A stretch of DNA of 64,000 nucleotides from Omphiscola glabra (taxonomy: Eukaryota > Mollusca > Gastropoda > Lymnaeidae). This document shows positions 55,348 through 64,000 of this stretch, in pieces. How positions within the stretch are numbered: position 1 is the stretch's first letter; every line of letters begins with the position of its first letter. Location of the stretch: contig OZ024794.1 of NCBI GenBank assembly GCA_964017045.1, positions 33,945,682 to 34,009,681 of the forward strand, written 5' to 3'. Made by a program: the position numbers and the translations under genes. The notes under the pieces are model-generated. The model worked only from the letters and a program-made list of their open reading frames with translations, had not been told where the DNA came from and made no database searches.

Positions 55348-57351
55348 TCATTCCAGCAGGTGTTTGCGAAATAGATGAGTTTTTAAATTTGTTTTGAAGG
55401 ACTCCAGCGTCTGGCTGTTTTTGAGAGCGTCAGGAAGGATGTTCCAAATGGTTGGGCCAGCAAATGCGAACGTGCGCTTTCCGTAAGTTTCAAGGTGAAC
55501 ACGCGGTATCGAGAGTTTGCCACTATCGGATGAGCGGAGTTGTCTAGTGGGTACATAAGGCGTCATGAGTGCTTGGAGATAGAACGGCGCCAGGTCATGC
55601 AAGCAGCGGTAGCACAGAGTTGCGATTTTGTACTCTATACGAGCGCGTACCGGCAGCCAATGCAATTCTATCAGAAGAGTTTTAGCATTGTCGAATTTGC
55701 GTTTACGAAGAACAATTCGAGCCGCATTATTCTGTGCTTTTTGAATTTTATCAAGGAGCGTAGCTGGAAGACCCACCATGAGAGCATTGCAGTAGTCCAT
55801 GCGTGATAGCACGAATGCAGACATCAGCCTCTTTGATGCATCCAACGTTAAGAAGGGTCTGATATGACTAATTCTGCGCAGCTCTAGAAAAATCGCCTTG
55901 CAAATCATGTTAATGTGATTTTCCATAGTTAGTGTTCTGTCTAAGTAGACACCCAGGTTTCGCACTGTTTGAGCAAACTCAATCTGCACGCCTGAGAGAG
56001 TAAAGGATGGTGTATCTTTTAAAGATTTTAATTTTTGATCGGTAGCAATTGGGATCACCTCAGTCTTTTCATCATTCAATTTGAGCTTTTTTATTGTCAT
56101 CCAGTGCTTAACTGACTCCACTGTCTTCTGTGTCATATTAAGAAGCTGAGGGAGCTGAGAGGGGATCACGGATTTCTGAAGTTGGGTATCATCCGCGAAC
56201 ATGTGATATAACATGTCAAACTGCTTGATCACTGCACCCAGGGGCTGAACGTACATAGTGAAAAGCACCGGGCCTAAGACCGAGCCTTGGGGTACTCCGA
56301 ATTCAATAATGGATTTCTTGGAGGTCAAGCCGTTTGTGCTAACTGATTGGACCCGATTTGTCAGATATGAGCGGAACCATCTCAGGACGGTATCGGTGAA
56401 ACCGAACGTATATTGCAGACGTTGGAGAAGTATGCCGTGGTCAAGCGTATCGAACGCTGCCGATAGATCCAGTAACGACAAAAGGGATACCTGGCCCTCA
56501 CCACAAGACGACAGAAGGTCATTTACGACGCGCAACAGGGCTGTCTCAGTAGAGTGATGCGTTCTGTATGCTGACTGAAAAGGCTCAAACAAGTCACACC
56601 GAGTGAGGTGATCCAAGGGCTGTCGAAGAACGACCCTCTCTAAAATCTTTGATAAAAATGGTAGATTAGAGAAGGGGCGATAATTTTCCAACAGATTAGG
56701 GTCGAGATTTGCTTTCTTTAGCAGTGGAGTTACAACCGCCTCCTTAAAAGAGGATGGAACAAAACCAGTTTTCAAAGACTGATTTACGATATTAGTAATG
56801 ATAGGGACAATTTCGTCTAAACATTCATACAACAGACCTGCCGGAAGAGGGTCAAGCAAACATGACTTTCTTGGGGAGTCAACCAGGATTTTCTTCATAT
56901 GCGATTCAGTGACCTCCAAAAATTCGCTCATAGGAGTGTCATTAAACGGCAAGAATTCGGCAGCATCTGTGCAAATGTCAAGTCTCGCCCTGACCTTCTT
57001 AACTTTCGTAACAAAGAACTCATTTAGAGCGTCTGGTAACTCGACCAAAGCAATATTGTTTGGCACAGATGTGTCCTTCTGTTTACCGGTCAGCTGACCG
57101 ACAATGCGAAATAAGTCCCTATTTGAACTGCAATCTACAATCCGGTGACTGACATATTCAGTCCTAGCTGCAAGGACCATCTGCTTAGTGCGTTCCTTGT
57201 TTTCAACAAAGATTTGTCGGTGCACAGTCCAGCCAGACTTTCCGCCACTTGCGTTCTGCACGTCGCTGTTGCTGCTTCGCGTCCTATATTTCTGGTGTGA
57301 GCCATGGGGCAGAAGGGCGGTCCGTAACGCGCCGTGTAGACAGAGGTGCAT
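55348..57351 (-). CDS. LINE reverse transcriptase region
   Basis: An open frame of 667 codons, of which the first 40 or so are out of frame with the ancestral protein; true homology starts near WTVHRQIFVENKERTKQ. RT motifs: PLLKKANLDPNLLENYRPFS, SLLSLLDLSAAFDTLDH, FGVPQGSVLGPVLF, HMFADDTQLQKS (F-A-D-D intact) and NLGVYLDRTL. The C-terminal domain has RMDYCNALMVGLP, LHWLPVRARIEYKIATL and SFKTNLKTHLF. The RT itself has no stop. One frameshift at about 57235 plus the TAG upstream separate it from the endonuclease block. Confidence 0.9.
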   Translation of the reverse strand: MHLCLHGALRTALLPHGSHQKYRTRSSNSDVQNASGGKSGWTVHRQIFVENKERTKQMVLAARTEYVSHRIVDCSSNRDLFRIVGQLTGKQKDTSVPNNIALVELPDALNEFFVTKVKKVRARLDICTDAAEFLPFNDTPMSEFLEVTESHMKKILVDSPRKSCLLDPLPAGLLYECLDEIVPIITNIVNQSLKTGFVPSSFKEAVVTPLLKKANLDPNLLENYRPFSNLPFLSKILERVVLRQPLDHLTRCDLFEPFQSAYRTHHSTETALLRVVNDLLSSCGEGQVSLLSLLDLSAAFDTLDHGILLQRLQYTFGFTDTVLRWFRSYLTNRVQSVSTNGLTSKKSIIEFGVPQGSVLGPVLFTMYVQPLGAVIKQFDMLYHMFADDTQLQKSVIPSQLPQLLNMTQKTVESVKHWMTIKKLKLNDEKTEVIPIATDQKLKSLKDTPSFTLSGVQIEFAQTVRNLGVYLDRTLTMENHINMICKAIFLELRRISHIRPFLTLDASKRLMSAFVLSRMDYCNALMVGLPATLLDKIQKAQNNAARIVLRKRKFDNAKTLLIELHWLPVRARIEYKIATLCYRCLHDLAPFYLQALMTPYVPTRQLRSSDSGKLSIPRVHLETYGKRTFAFAGPTIWNILPDALKNSQTLESFKTNLKTHLFRKHLLE

Positions 57352-58567
57352 GTTTGTCTAAAATAACTCTGAGGCCACTGTTGTAGTCTGTTGCAGGATC
57401 ATCTTCGCTATACTTGACGTCACATCTAAAGGCCGCCCGATCTATCCTTCGGAGGTCACGGGATGTGATTGTGCGCAGAAGGCGCCCTGGCTTCCTTAAA
57501 TCAAAGTCAAAGGTTACTTGGAAATGATCAGAGATCAGTTTGTCCTCAATTATGAGGTTGCAGATCATAGCTGCACGATCCTCTTTGACAATCAGCCAAT
57601 CTAGGATGTGACCCCGCTTTTGTGTCGGGACACTGACAAGCTGAGTCATTCCGTGTGTGTCAAGAGCTGATTTTAAGGTCTTGACACAGCTGTCGGTGGT
57701 GGAATCGAAATGACAGTTTGTGTCGCCGATTATGACGACGTTTTTGTTTGTGGAGGCGTACGTTTCCAGAAGCCGAAGAAAGTCAGCAGTAAACTGACAG
57801 ATCTTCAACTTATTTTGCTTATTAGGAGGTGGCCTGTATATGCATAGAAACGTTATCGCTTGTTCACCATAATTAAGTTGCATCTTGCACATCTCAAATG
57901 AAACAAACTCGTCCGATTTTGAAAACGCCACACCATTCTTTAAGGAGCTCCTATAAAGGACAGCAATACCACCGCCACTTTGCGATTGCCTTGGGCAAGA
58001 GTGAAGGAGGTAGTCCGGAGGTGTAATTTCGTGCTGCTTGACCTCGTCTCCAACATGTTTAAACCACGTCTCGGTAATGAATACAAGGTCAGCCTTGCTC
58101 TCTAAAACAAGATCGCACACCTCAAATGTCTTATTCCTGCATGACTGGGAGTTAAAATACAGTACCTCAAAATTATGTGATTGTGGCTTCACAACAGGCT
58201 GGCAGTCAACATCAATTAGATTTGATCTCTTCACGCCCCGTCGAGGCGGTGTGAAATCATGAGTTTGAGTTTTTGTTGTTGTTTTTTTCTCAGTGAAAAT
58301 GTCATTGATGATCAATGATGTCTTTACAGATGACTGCGCATTAATGAGCGTAACATCATCAGTTCTTTGACGCACTATTGTCGTGGGAGCTGAATGTCGA
58401 GATCTCATCCTCTTTCTTCCCCCACGAAAACCTCTTGCAGTTTTCTTTTTTATTAAACATAATGATCGACATCGTGAAAGAACTTCATCACTAAGGAGAT
58501 AGACATCAGGGGTACACAGACGACGCAGGATAGTAGATGAATATTGAAGGCGGGGCATATCTTTCAA
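57284..58567 (-). CDS. LINE N-terminal region and APE endonuclease
   Basis: 427 codons from MKDMPRLQYSS. A basic linker (GGRKRMRSRH) precedes the endonuclease: LYFNSQSCRNKTFEV, LVFITETWFKHVGDE (the catalytic E of the TETW motif), GGGIAVLYRSSL, VIIGDTNCHFDS (GD-x-N; Asp and Asn present) and LISDHFQVTFDFDL (the S-D-H motif). The frame ends at a TAG right after APWLTPEI. In related elements the protein continues into the RT, so the stop is probably a mutation. Confidence 0.88.
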   Translation of the reverse strand: MKDMPRLQYSSTILRRLCTPDVYLLSDEVLSRCRSLCLIKKKTARGFRGGRKRMRSRHSAPTTIVRQRTDDVTLINAQSSVKTSLIINDIFTEKKTTTKTQTHDFTPPRRGVKRSNLIDVDCQPVVKPQSHNFEVLYFNSQSCRNKTFEVCDLVLESKADLVFITETWFKHVGDEVKQHEITPPDYLLHSCPRQSQSGGGIAVLYRSSLKNGVAFSKSDEFVSFEMCKMQLNYGEQAITFLCIYRPPPNKQNKLKICQFTADFLRLLETYASTNKNVVIIGDTNCHFDSTTDSCVKTLKSALDTHGMTQLVSVPTQKRGHILDWLIVKEDRAAMICNLIIEDKLISDHFQVTFDFDLRKPGRLLRTITSRDLRRIDRAAFRCDVKYSEDDPATDYNSGLRVILDKHAPLSTRRVTDRPSAPWLTPEI

Positions 58568-58825
58568 GTTAATTTCCCAAGTCTATCAAAACAATGTGAA
58601 ATATACATACACTATTGTGGCCTAAAAGATCGCCACACAGCAGTTTAAAGAGTGTTTTACGGAAGTGTCCATAACCAGCAAAGTGCAGTTCAAGAGATGA
58701 CTACTTCGTTCTGTATCCAGGAATAAAAATATGAGAGAAACAAGGAGAAAATGTGGAGATATTTCAGTGCAGCACATCGACTTGTGAACCGGAAATGTTT
58801 GTTAATGACGTCGACTGTTTTTGTT

Positions 58826-58827
<2 letters not shown>

Positions 58828-58857
<30 letters not shown>

Positions 58858-58916
58858 CTCCTACTGCTGCTGCTGCTGCTGCTGCTACTGCTACTGCTAC
58901 TGCTACTACTACTATA
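58828..58916. repeat. (CTA)n(CTG)n microsatellite, right of the LINE
   Basis: TACTAC... followed by CTGCTG... and CTACTGCTA, on the same strand and in the same order as the block at 54942-55215. Confidence 0.95.
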
Positions 58917-59149
58917 TTAGAGTTCAATATAACTCATTTGATTTAAACCCTAAATGTTTAAATTTTTTAACTTGTGTGTGTGTGTAAAAAATGGGTTTGG
59001 TTCAGCGTGAAATAATTAAACTTATTGAACACAGATAATGTTTGACATGTTTCAATTTTATTAAGTCGCTTATCGAGAGTGTCAATTTAGCCGATTGATT
59101 AACTTGTGAACATTTTAGACAAAAAGAATAAGTACTCAAAGTTAGTGTA
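58917..59149. other. intergenic DNA without recognisable genes
   Basis: A short AT-rich spacer with a (TG)n of about 10 bp at 58974. Confidence 0.4.
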
Positions 59150-59770
59150 CCTTTTAATCTCCGACGAGTGCATGTCAGCCACAGTACCATGACCAAGAAC
59201 AGAAAAGTAAGACATACCTTGTATGATCTCATAAACATAAACTGGACAACAGACATCCTGCCGAAGGCATGTGAAAAAGCAAAGATAATCCCTATCCCCA
59301 AAGATGGATAACCACGTGTCCTTCTGTCGAGGTATCGCTTGATATCCCGAAAACCGTGCTTGACAATAATAGCCGAAAAAGGTAATCGCACGACTTAATT
59401 GGTTTTTCAACAAAATAAGTGCTTACCATTGTCCAAAAGCCGATTGCGCAAGAAGCTGTAACCGATGGATCAAGTTATCAGCTTTGTCCAAACAATAGCC
59501 AGTTAATTCTACACGAGAATCCCCAGTTGAGACAGCTTTCTGTGACCTTCAGGAGGCCTATAACAAAGTATGGCGCACAAGGACTCAATTAGAAATTTTT
59601 GGAAATCGGTATCACTGCGAACTTATTCGACTGGATTCATGCATTCTTATCCAATCAGACTGTCGCGGCACGTATAGGGAACAAAATTTCAAACATGGAT
59701 GTACTCGAGGACGGACTCCCCCCCCCCCCAGGGGTCAACCTTGTGCTGCACCTTGTTGCTGGCATATGTA
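59150..59770 (+). pseudogene. Jockey/I-like LINE RT fragment
   Basis: Broken + strand frames with WTTDILPKACEKAKIIPIPK (about 59240), TTDQVI-like MDQVI (about 59462), TAFCDLQEAYNKVWRTR (about 59530; VDLQQAYDRVW is usual), LFDWIHAFLSNQTVAARIGN (about 59620), and the GLP-x-GS-x-L-x-x-T-L-x-L box disrupted by a C run at about 59720. It belongs to the same general class as the fragment at 11250-12720. Confidence 0.75.
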
Positions 59771-59777
59771 CATGATA

Positions 59778-59990
59778 TTATCATTATTAGTAGTAGTGGT
59801 AGTTTTATATAGCGTGGTACACCAGCCTAGGGTTGGGATCACCGCGCTTTACATAGAATTGAACAAACATAATCATAAACTTAAAATTTAACATACATTT
59901 ATTAAATAAAAGAAAACAAAGGTGTATTCACTCCAACCGTTCCATAAATATTCACATGTAAAGCCATGGACGGAACCCAGCTGCATCGTT
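59778..59990 (-). mobile_element. retroelement 3' end, inverted copy
   Basis: On the minus strand it reads AAGCGCGGTGATCCCAACCC, then CCTAGGCTGG, then CCACGCTATATAAAACTACC and a (TAC/TAA)-rich tail. This is the same stem and tail order as at 30593-30655. Confidence 0.6.
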
Positions 59991-60286
59991 TATCGGTCAG
60001 ATGGGGGAATCAGTCACATACTGTTATCTTTGTAGATGAACTGGTAATAATATAACTTATACGGAGCACGGGGAAGAAAGTGCAACAATTATAGACATTG
60101 AACTAAGATTACTAAGAAGCTCTTTTAACCGAGTAGAATCATACGTTACAAAATGGACAGGGTGGTCAACTCGAAGAAATAAGTAAATTCCATTAAAAAA
60201 TTAAGTTTTAATTATGTTACAGAAAAGAGAAATTAAACATTTCAGCGAATTTCTTTTTCAGAACAAATGAAAAGCACTAGACAAGG

Positions 60287-60445
60287 CCAGCCAAACATTG
60301 GAGACAGCAATGCATGCAATTCCCATCTACTAGATATACCCCGCCAAACATTGGCGATAGCACTGCATGAACTTCCCATCTACAGATATAGCCTGGCAAA
60401 CATTGGCGACAGCTATGCGTGAACTTCCGATCTACTAAAGTTACT
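60287..60445. repeat. ~53-bp tandem repeat, three copies
   Basis: CCAAACATTGG / GCAAACATTGGCGACAGC units starting near 60292, 60345 and 60397, each also containing TGAACTTCCCATCTAC or a close variant. Confidence 0.85.
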
Positions 60446-61790
60446 TGACAAAACATCAACTCTAACGCAATTTTTAAGAATCCCAAATTTGCTACACCCC
60501 TTCACCCCATACGTCACTGCACACTTTGGTTTTGACGCCCATGAACTATATTAAATATTCTGATGTCCGAACCACTTTTAAACCGAAAGTTTTTACACCA
60601 TACTTAAATTGAGCCGATTTCATTTTCTGATAAGAAAATATTACGCACCAAACACAGTTTTGCGATAATAAAAAAAAACATTTGGCGTAATTATCGGGAA
60701 TTATATTATGCCCGCTATTGAACATAAATTATTATTTGTAATATAATCTCAATACCAAATACGCTGAATGGGAAGCAGTCCACGAGTCACACCAGAAGCG
60801 TAACAAATATAAGAGACTTATAAAAGTAGAAATTTAATGTGCACAATTTATATATACAAAACTCAATGTGGGTTTGGGGGTTTGTAGATTTGTGGGTTTT
60901 GTTTAAGTTTTTGACGATTAAAGACTGAAAAATTACTGAACGAGAGAGCTGAAATTTTTAAAAAGTTGTTCTGTATTACCCAAGAATCAGAATGGGCTTT
61001 CAAAATTGTTCCCCGACCTCAGATTGACTTACCTTAGCCACCATTTCTCTCTTACATGAGCTACGGAAATTTAAAAAAACGTTTAACTATTTTGCGCTGC
61101 GTCTAGGGTGGTCATAAACGCTTAACTAATTGTTTAATTGGTGCGCAAAAATGTACGTCTCTACTAAGTAGGATTCGTAAAATAGCTTTGCTCGCTATAT
61201 GAGAACAATATGGTTGAATGTTAATTTACTTTGACATTCAAACGTTGTGAAACGTGTCATTAGGGAAGGATCATTCCCAGACCATGGTGGGGAAACCTTT
61301 TTTACCAAATAGCCAAAAATATGGCGAAATAAAAGGTTACATCTGCCAAATTAAACATAAATCATAAAGCATTAATATTAAACCTAATGAGTTAAATAGT
61401 TGTCGCGTCTGCTAATAGCTCATTAAAACGTTATAGATTTTTAAAAATTTGCGCATCATCGAAATTAAATCTCAATACCCTACGAGAATTTCCAAAACAT
61501 ATTTTGGTGTAAACAAAACAGCATCGGTTCTCTCATATTTCACATTTCTCTCATCACAGTGTGTTACCATCTGCATGTCCTCAATCGGATATAATAATAA
61601 CATCTGGATTTTTTTGTGTTTTGTTTTTTAAATAACTTTTTATTATATAAGTATAAGGACTATAGACAAAACAGATAGAGAGAAAGATTTCGAGGAAGTT
61701 AAACAACATTAACAAAACGATAGTAATAGTGTTATGAAAAGTTAGAGATGTTGACATTACAAATGTGAAACACGTTTCTGGCCATCAGCA
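60446..61790. other. intergenic DNA upstream of M13 gene 2
   Basis: AT-rich. The segment at about 60845-60920 (TTTATATATACAAAACTC with repeated GGGTTTG) looks like a Helitron-type head, but no tail was found. The promoter of gene 2 must lie here or just upstream; no convincing TATA box or initiator could be singled out. Confidence 0.35.
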
Positions 61791-62776
61791 ATGGATGTGA
61801 CGAACAAGAGGAACTCGTCACTGATTTGTTTAACGTTTGTATTGGGCTGCCTGGTTTTCGTCTTGCTCGTGGTCAATGTCTATTTCTCAATGTTTTCGGG
61901 GCTTGGACATGCCGGCAATGCTCCAGATAAGCCAGATGAACCACAGAAGGAGGTCAAAATACGACCGGTAATTAAATAATGAAATGAACTCTGACGTCAA
62001 GTGACTATATATATATTTTTTTTTGAACGGCTGAACACAACATCATTAAAAAAAAAACAAAGACTGAAGTTGAATCATAAGATGAATGAATATAAATAAT
62101 GATCGTAAACTTGCTACCGACGGAGCGACACCTGTATTTAACTGTGTTCCACTCCCACCACCCACGTCCACATGCGTGTTAAGTCATCTCACATCTGAAG
62201 TGATACACATAATGTATAGAAATATGCGTATAGCGTATTCAGAACGGTAAAAATTGTCATGCGACTTGTAATGCTACTCATGAAATACCTAGTAATTTGG
62301 TTTCTATGAAGCTGCATATTCTTAGTTTATTTCCATTTATTGCACAAGGCCATACGCAAATATTTGGTTTGTCTAGAAATAAATACATGACTTTAGATTT
62401 CTCAACTACGCCCAACTTTAAGTTTCTCACATTTCTATATTTTTTTTCATAAATACGACCCCATAGGTGATATTGATTTATAGTTTTAGCTTGAATTTAA
62501 CATGACCCCGAACTTTACCTAACATAGTCTGTTTAAACGCATGTTAATTATACAATTACTAATGTCATCTGTGCACTGTTTTCCCCATAGGTGTGCACAA
62601 CCAAAGAGTGCGTGGAGACAAGCGCTAACATTATAGGGAAAATGGATTTGTCAGCGAATCCCTGCGAGGACATGTACAAATTTTCATGTGGTCAACATAA
62701 TTCCAAAGAATCAACGAAGTCGATTATTCAATATTCTGAAGTTTCCTTCAATCGGTTTAAGGAGGATGTGTCAAAG
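61791..62776 (+). CDS. M13 metallopeptidase gene 2, first two exons (3' part beyond the window)
   Basis: Exon 1, 61791-61967 (59 codons, ending at CCG|GTAATT): MDVTNKRNSSL is a short cytosolic tail, followed by a hydrophobic segment (residues about 11-35, CLTFVLGCLVFVLLVVNVYF) acting as a type II signal anchor, and then a Pro/Lys-rich stalk. Exon 2, 62591 to about 62776 (after CCCCATAG): VCTTKECVETSANIIGKMD, then ANPCEDMYKFSCGQH. These are the first ectodomain Cys pair and the PCEDFY-x-F-x-CG motif of M13 enzymes. The donor of exon 2 is less certain: AAG|GTCGAG at 62776 keeps phase 0 but is weak. The next exon (the counterpart of 1147-1275) is not in the remaining 1.2 kb. The start codon is the first ATG of the frame (CAGCAATGG). 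Confidence 0.9.
61968..62590. other. intron 1 of M13 gene 2
   Basis: Bounded by GTAATT and CCATAG. Contents AT-rich; nothing else seen. Confidence 0.7.
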
Positions 62777-63451
62777 GTCGAGTGTTTTAAACTTGATTGA
62801 ATTTGACCACTGCCAATAGCCATACACATAAACTGGTCATTAGAGTTTGAAATATTAAGCCCGTTAAAGTAACGTTTGATTTAAGATCTTTAATATGTCA
62901 AAAGGTCAACGAAGGTATTCGACAATGAGTTTATGGCGCTGGCCCAAATAACCACAGAACATTTGTTTGAGGCATTTTTCCTCTATATATGTGTACCGCA
63001 GCAGCGTAGGCCGGGTAGGGGGCCGGTCACTCTAAAATAATTATGGAGGGACATTTTTCAAAATATATTTACTTACCTTGTAAATTGAAAGACCGAGCAC
63101 AGACCCACTGACCGCTTCTCTATTTAAGCTACTAATACAATGCATGTTGAAAAAGATCTATATAATGCAACATTCATCCTAGAGATAAAGCGGTACAGAC
63201 TTGCGATATTTTGTACAGCAAACCATTCGAACTGGTTTTCTCGAGCTACAGTACAACGTTGTTGACACAGACACGTGACAGTTCTATGTAGCTCACACTG
63301 CATATAAGTATAAGAGTCGATATAAAAGGCGTTTTTAAAATCTTTAAATTAATAAATCAAAATGTCCCGGGATGCGAAAGGACGGTCAGCGATCATTGCC
63401 TAGTGAAACCGTGGCGATAAAATGACGGAGATGAATCGTGCCAGCCTATCT
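62777..63451. other. intron 2 of M13 gene 2, left part
   Basis: No further M13 exon recognised. A GC-richer stretch at about 63000-63050 is unassigned. Confidence 0.4.
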
Positions 63452-63605
63452 GGGATCGTCCATTAATTACGTCAACAATTTTTTAAAAAATCTTTAAACC
63501 TCCCCCCCCCCAACGTCAACAACTGCCAAACTTTCAATGACCCCCCTCTAAGTAATTATGGCAACATTTTCATACCACCAACCCCCCCCCCTTTTTCCCC
63601 CAAAA
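63452..63605. mobile_element. fragment of a Harbinger-type MITE
   Basis: Begins GGGATCGTCCATTAATTACG, a close match to the terminal repeat of the element at 35232. It continues with C-rich blocks around GTCAACAACTGCCAAACTTT, which match the reverse complement of 35520-35590. The other end is missing or diverged. Confidence 0.65.
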
Positions 63606-63767
63606 ATAATAATAATAATTTCGAATAAAAATAAATTTTACGTTGTACTGATCTGGTTTAATGACAAAAAATGTTAGGAAAAACATTTATTGCATCTTTA
63701 GCTTGTTACTGTACACGTTAAAAACTGTGTACACATAAATTTTATAATGCAGAATCAGTTAAAAGGT

Positions 63768-64000
63768 TGCTAAAGAAAGATATCATTGTTTGTGGAATTA
63801 TAAATATGATTATTGTCAGCATATCTTACAATTGTAGCATAGTTTCTATCTGCTGTCATCTTCCCAGGGAGTAGACAGGTGTTGCCATATCGTAAAAATG
63901 GGCAGAGTAGCTGTTTGATTTTGTTTACATATTGCGGAACTGATATACTAGACAAGTCAACATCATCCTCATCTAACCATTCAGTACTTCCAATAGAAGC
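63768..64000 (-). CDS. unrecognised ORF running off the window edge
   Basis: An open frame of about 77 codons entering from beyond position 64000 and ending in TAG near 63768. It starts SIGSTEWLDEDDVDLSSIS, followed by PQYVNKIKQLLCPFL and YGNTCLLPGKMTADRNYATI. Composition is protein-like, with a plausible acidic stretch. I do not recognise the family. It lies opposite to M13 gene 2, inside its intron, so a mobile-element or nested gene is possible. Confidence 0.35.

Larger units (their letters stand above)
55216..58830 (-). mobile_element. nearly intact L2/CR1-type LINE
   Basis: A 3.6-kb non-LTR retrotransposon on the minus strand, with a 5' UTR of about 260 bp, two reading blocks, a 3' UTR of about 90 bp and an (ATT)n tail at 55213-55250. 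Both ends are bordered by the same CTA/CTG microsatellite. It is the best-preserved mobile element in the window and lies between the two M13 genes. Confidence 0.88.

Noticed and set aside
60845..61200. Possible Helitron 5' end with GGGTTTG repeats
   Set aside because: Resembles family A heads only loosely, and no tail or CTRR end was found; left unassigned.

Overview
The window is animal nuclear DNA with long introns, no operons, abundant LINE, Helitron and DNA-transposon remains, and large microsatellite blocks. The mix of elements (Helitrons, a piggyBac, RTE/CR1-type LINEs with trinucleotide tails, short TIR elements) and the exon style suggest a mollusc, most likely a heterobranch gastropod. 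That assignment is an inference from general appearance, not from a search.

Two host genes can be supported, both on the + strand and both M13 zinc metallopeptidases (neprilysin / endothelin-converting-enzyme family). M13 gene 1 enters from the left edge. Its exons lie at 1147-1275, 6887-7072, 9819-9977, 16739-16831, 17025-17152, 18810-18996, 19977-20251, 45946-46138, 46928-47083, 48539-48621 and 53906-54008, with consensus splice sites and phases that join into one open frame of 1692 nt ending in the family's C-terminal C-x-V-W signature. The HExxH helix, the third zinc ligand and the HSP motif are present, but the exon for the conserved VNA(Y/F)Y / PAGIL segment was not found in the 25.7-kb intron. 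M13 gene 2 starts at 61791 with a type II membrane anchor and runs off the right edge, so the locus is a head-to-tail paralogue pair.

Nearly everything else is repeat. From left to right: a 17-bp satellite; a broken piggyBac transposase (1766-3134); a near-perfect palindrome (5728-5825); a LINE fragment carrying a 50-bp minisatellite (7595-9200); a LINE fragment with a 51-bp triplication (11250-12720); two head-to-tail non-autonomous Helitrons (12962-15345); a LINE tail (15508-15843); long (TATG)n/(TG)n blocks (17190-18760); a CR1/Jockey-like LINE (20590-24181); a hAT/ZMYM-like fragment (25295-25640); an RTE-like LINE (27320-30308); a 748-bp Helitron deletion derivative (31009-31756); (CTGT)n/(CTAC)n blocks (31801-32960); a Harbinger-type MITE (35232-35627); and an inverted Helitron copy (36950-38400) abutting a decayed autonomous Helitron (38414 to about 45715).

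Right of that lie the last four exons of gene 1, interspersed with hAT pieces and LINE ends. The intergenic region holds a nearly intact L2/CR1 LINE (55216-58830) that sits inside a trinucleotide microsatellite.

The most unusual observation is that two consecutive M13 exons (46928-47083 and 48539-48621) each have their 3' end and 5' splice site caught up in a tandem array of about 60 bp, so each has several extra copies of its own splice donor downstream. The Helitrons are also notable: an autonomous copy, a deletion derivative and a separate non-autonomous family share a degenerate internal repeat of about 170 bp.
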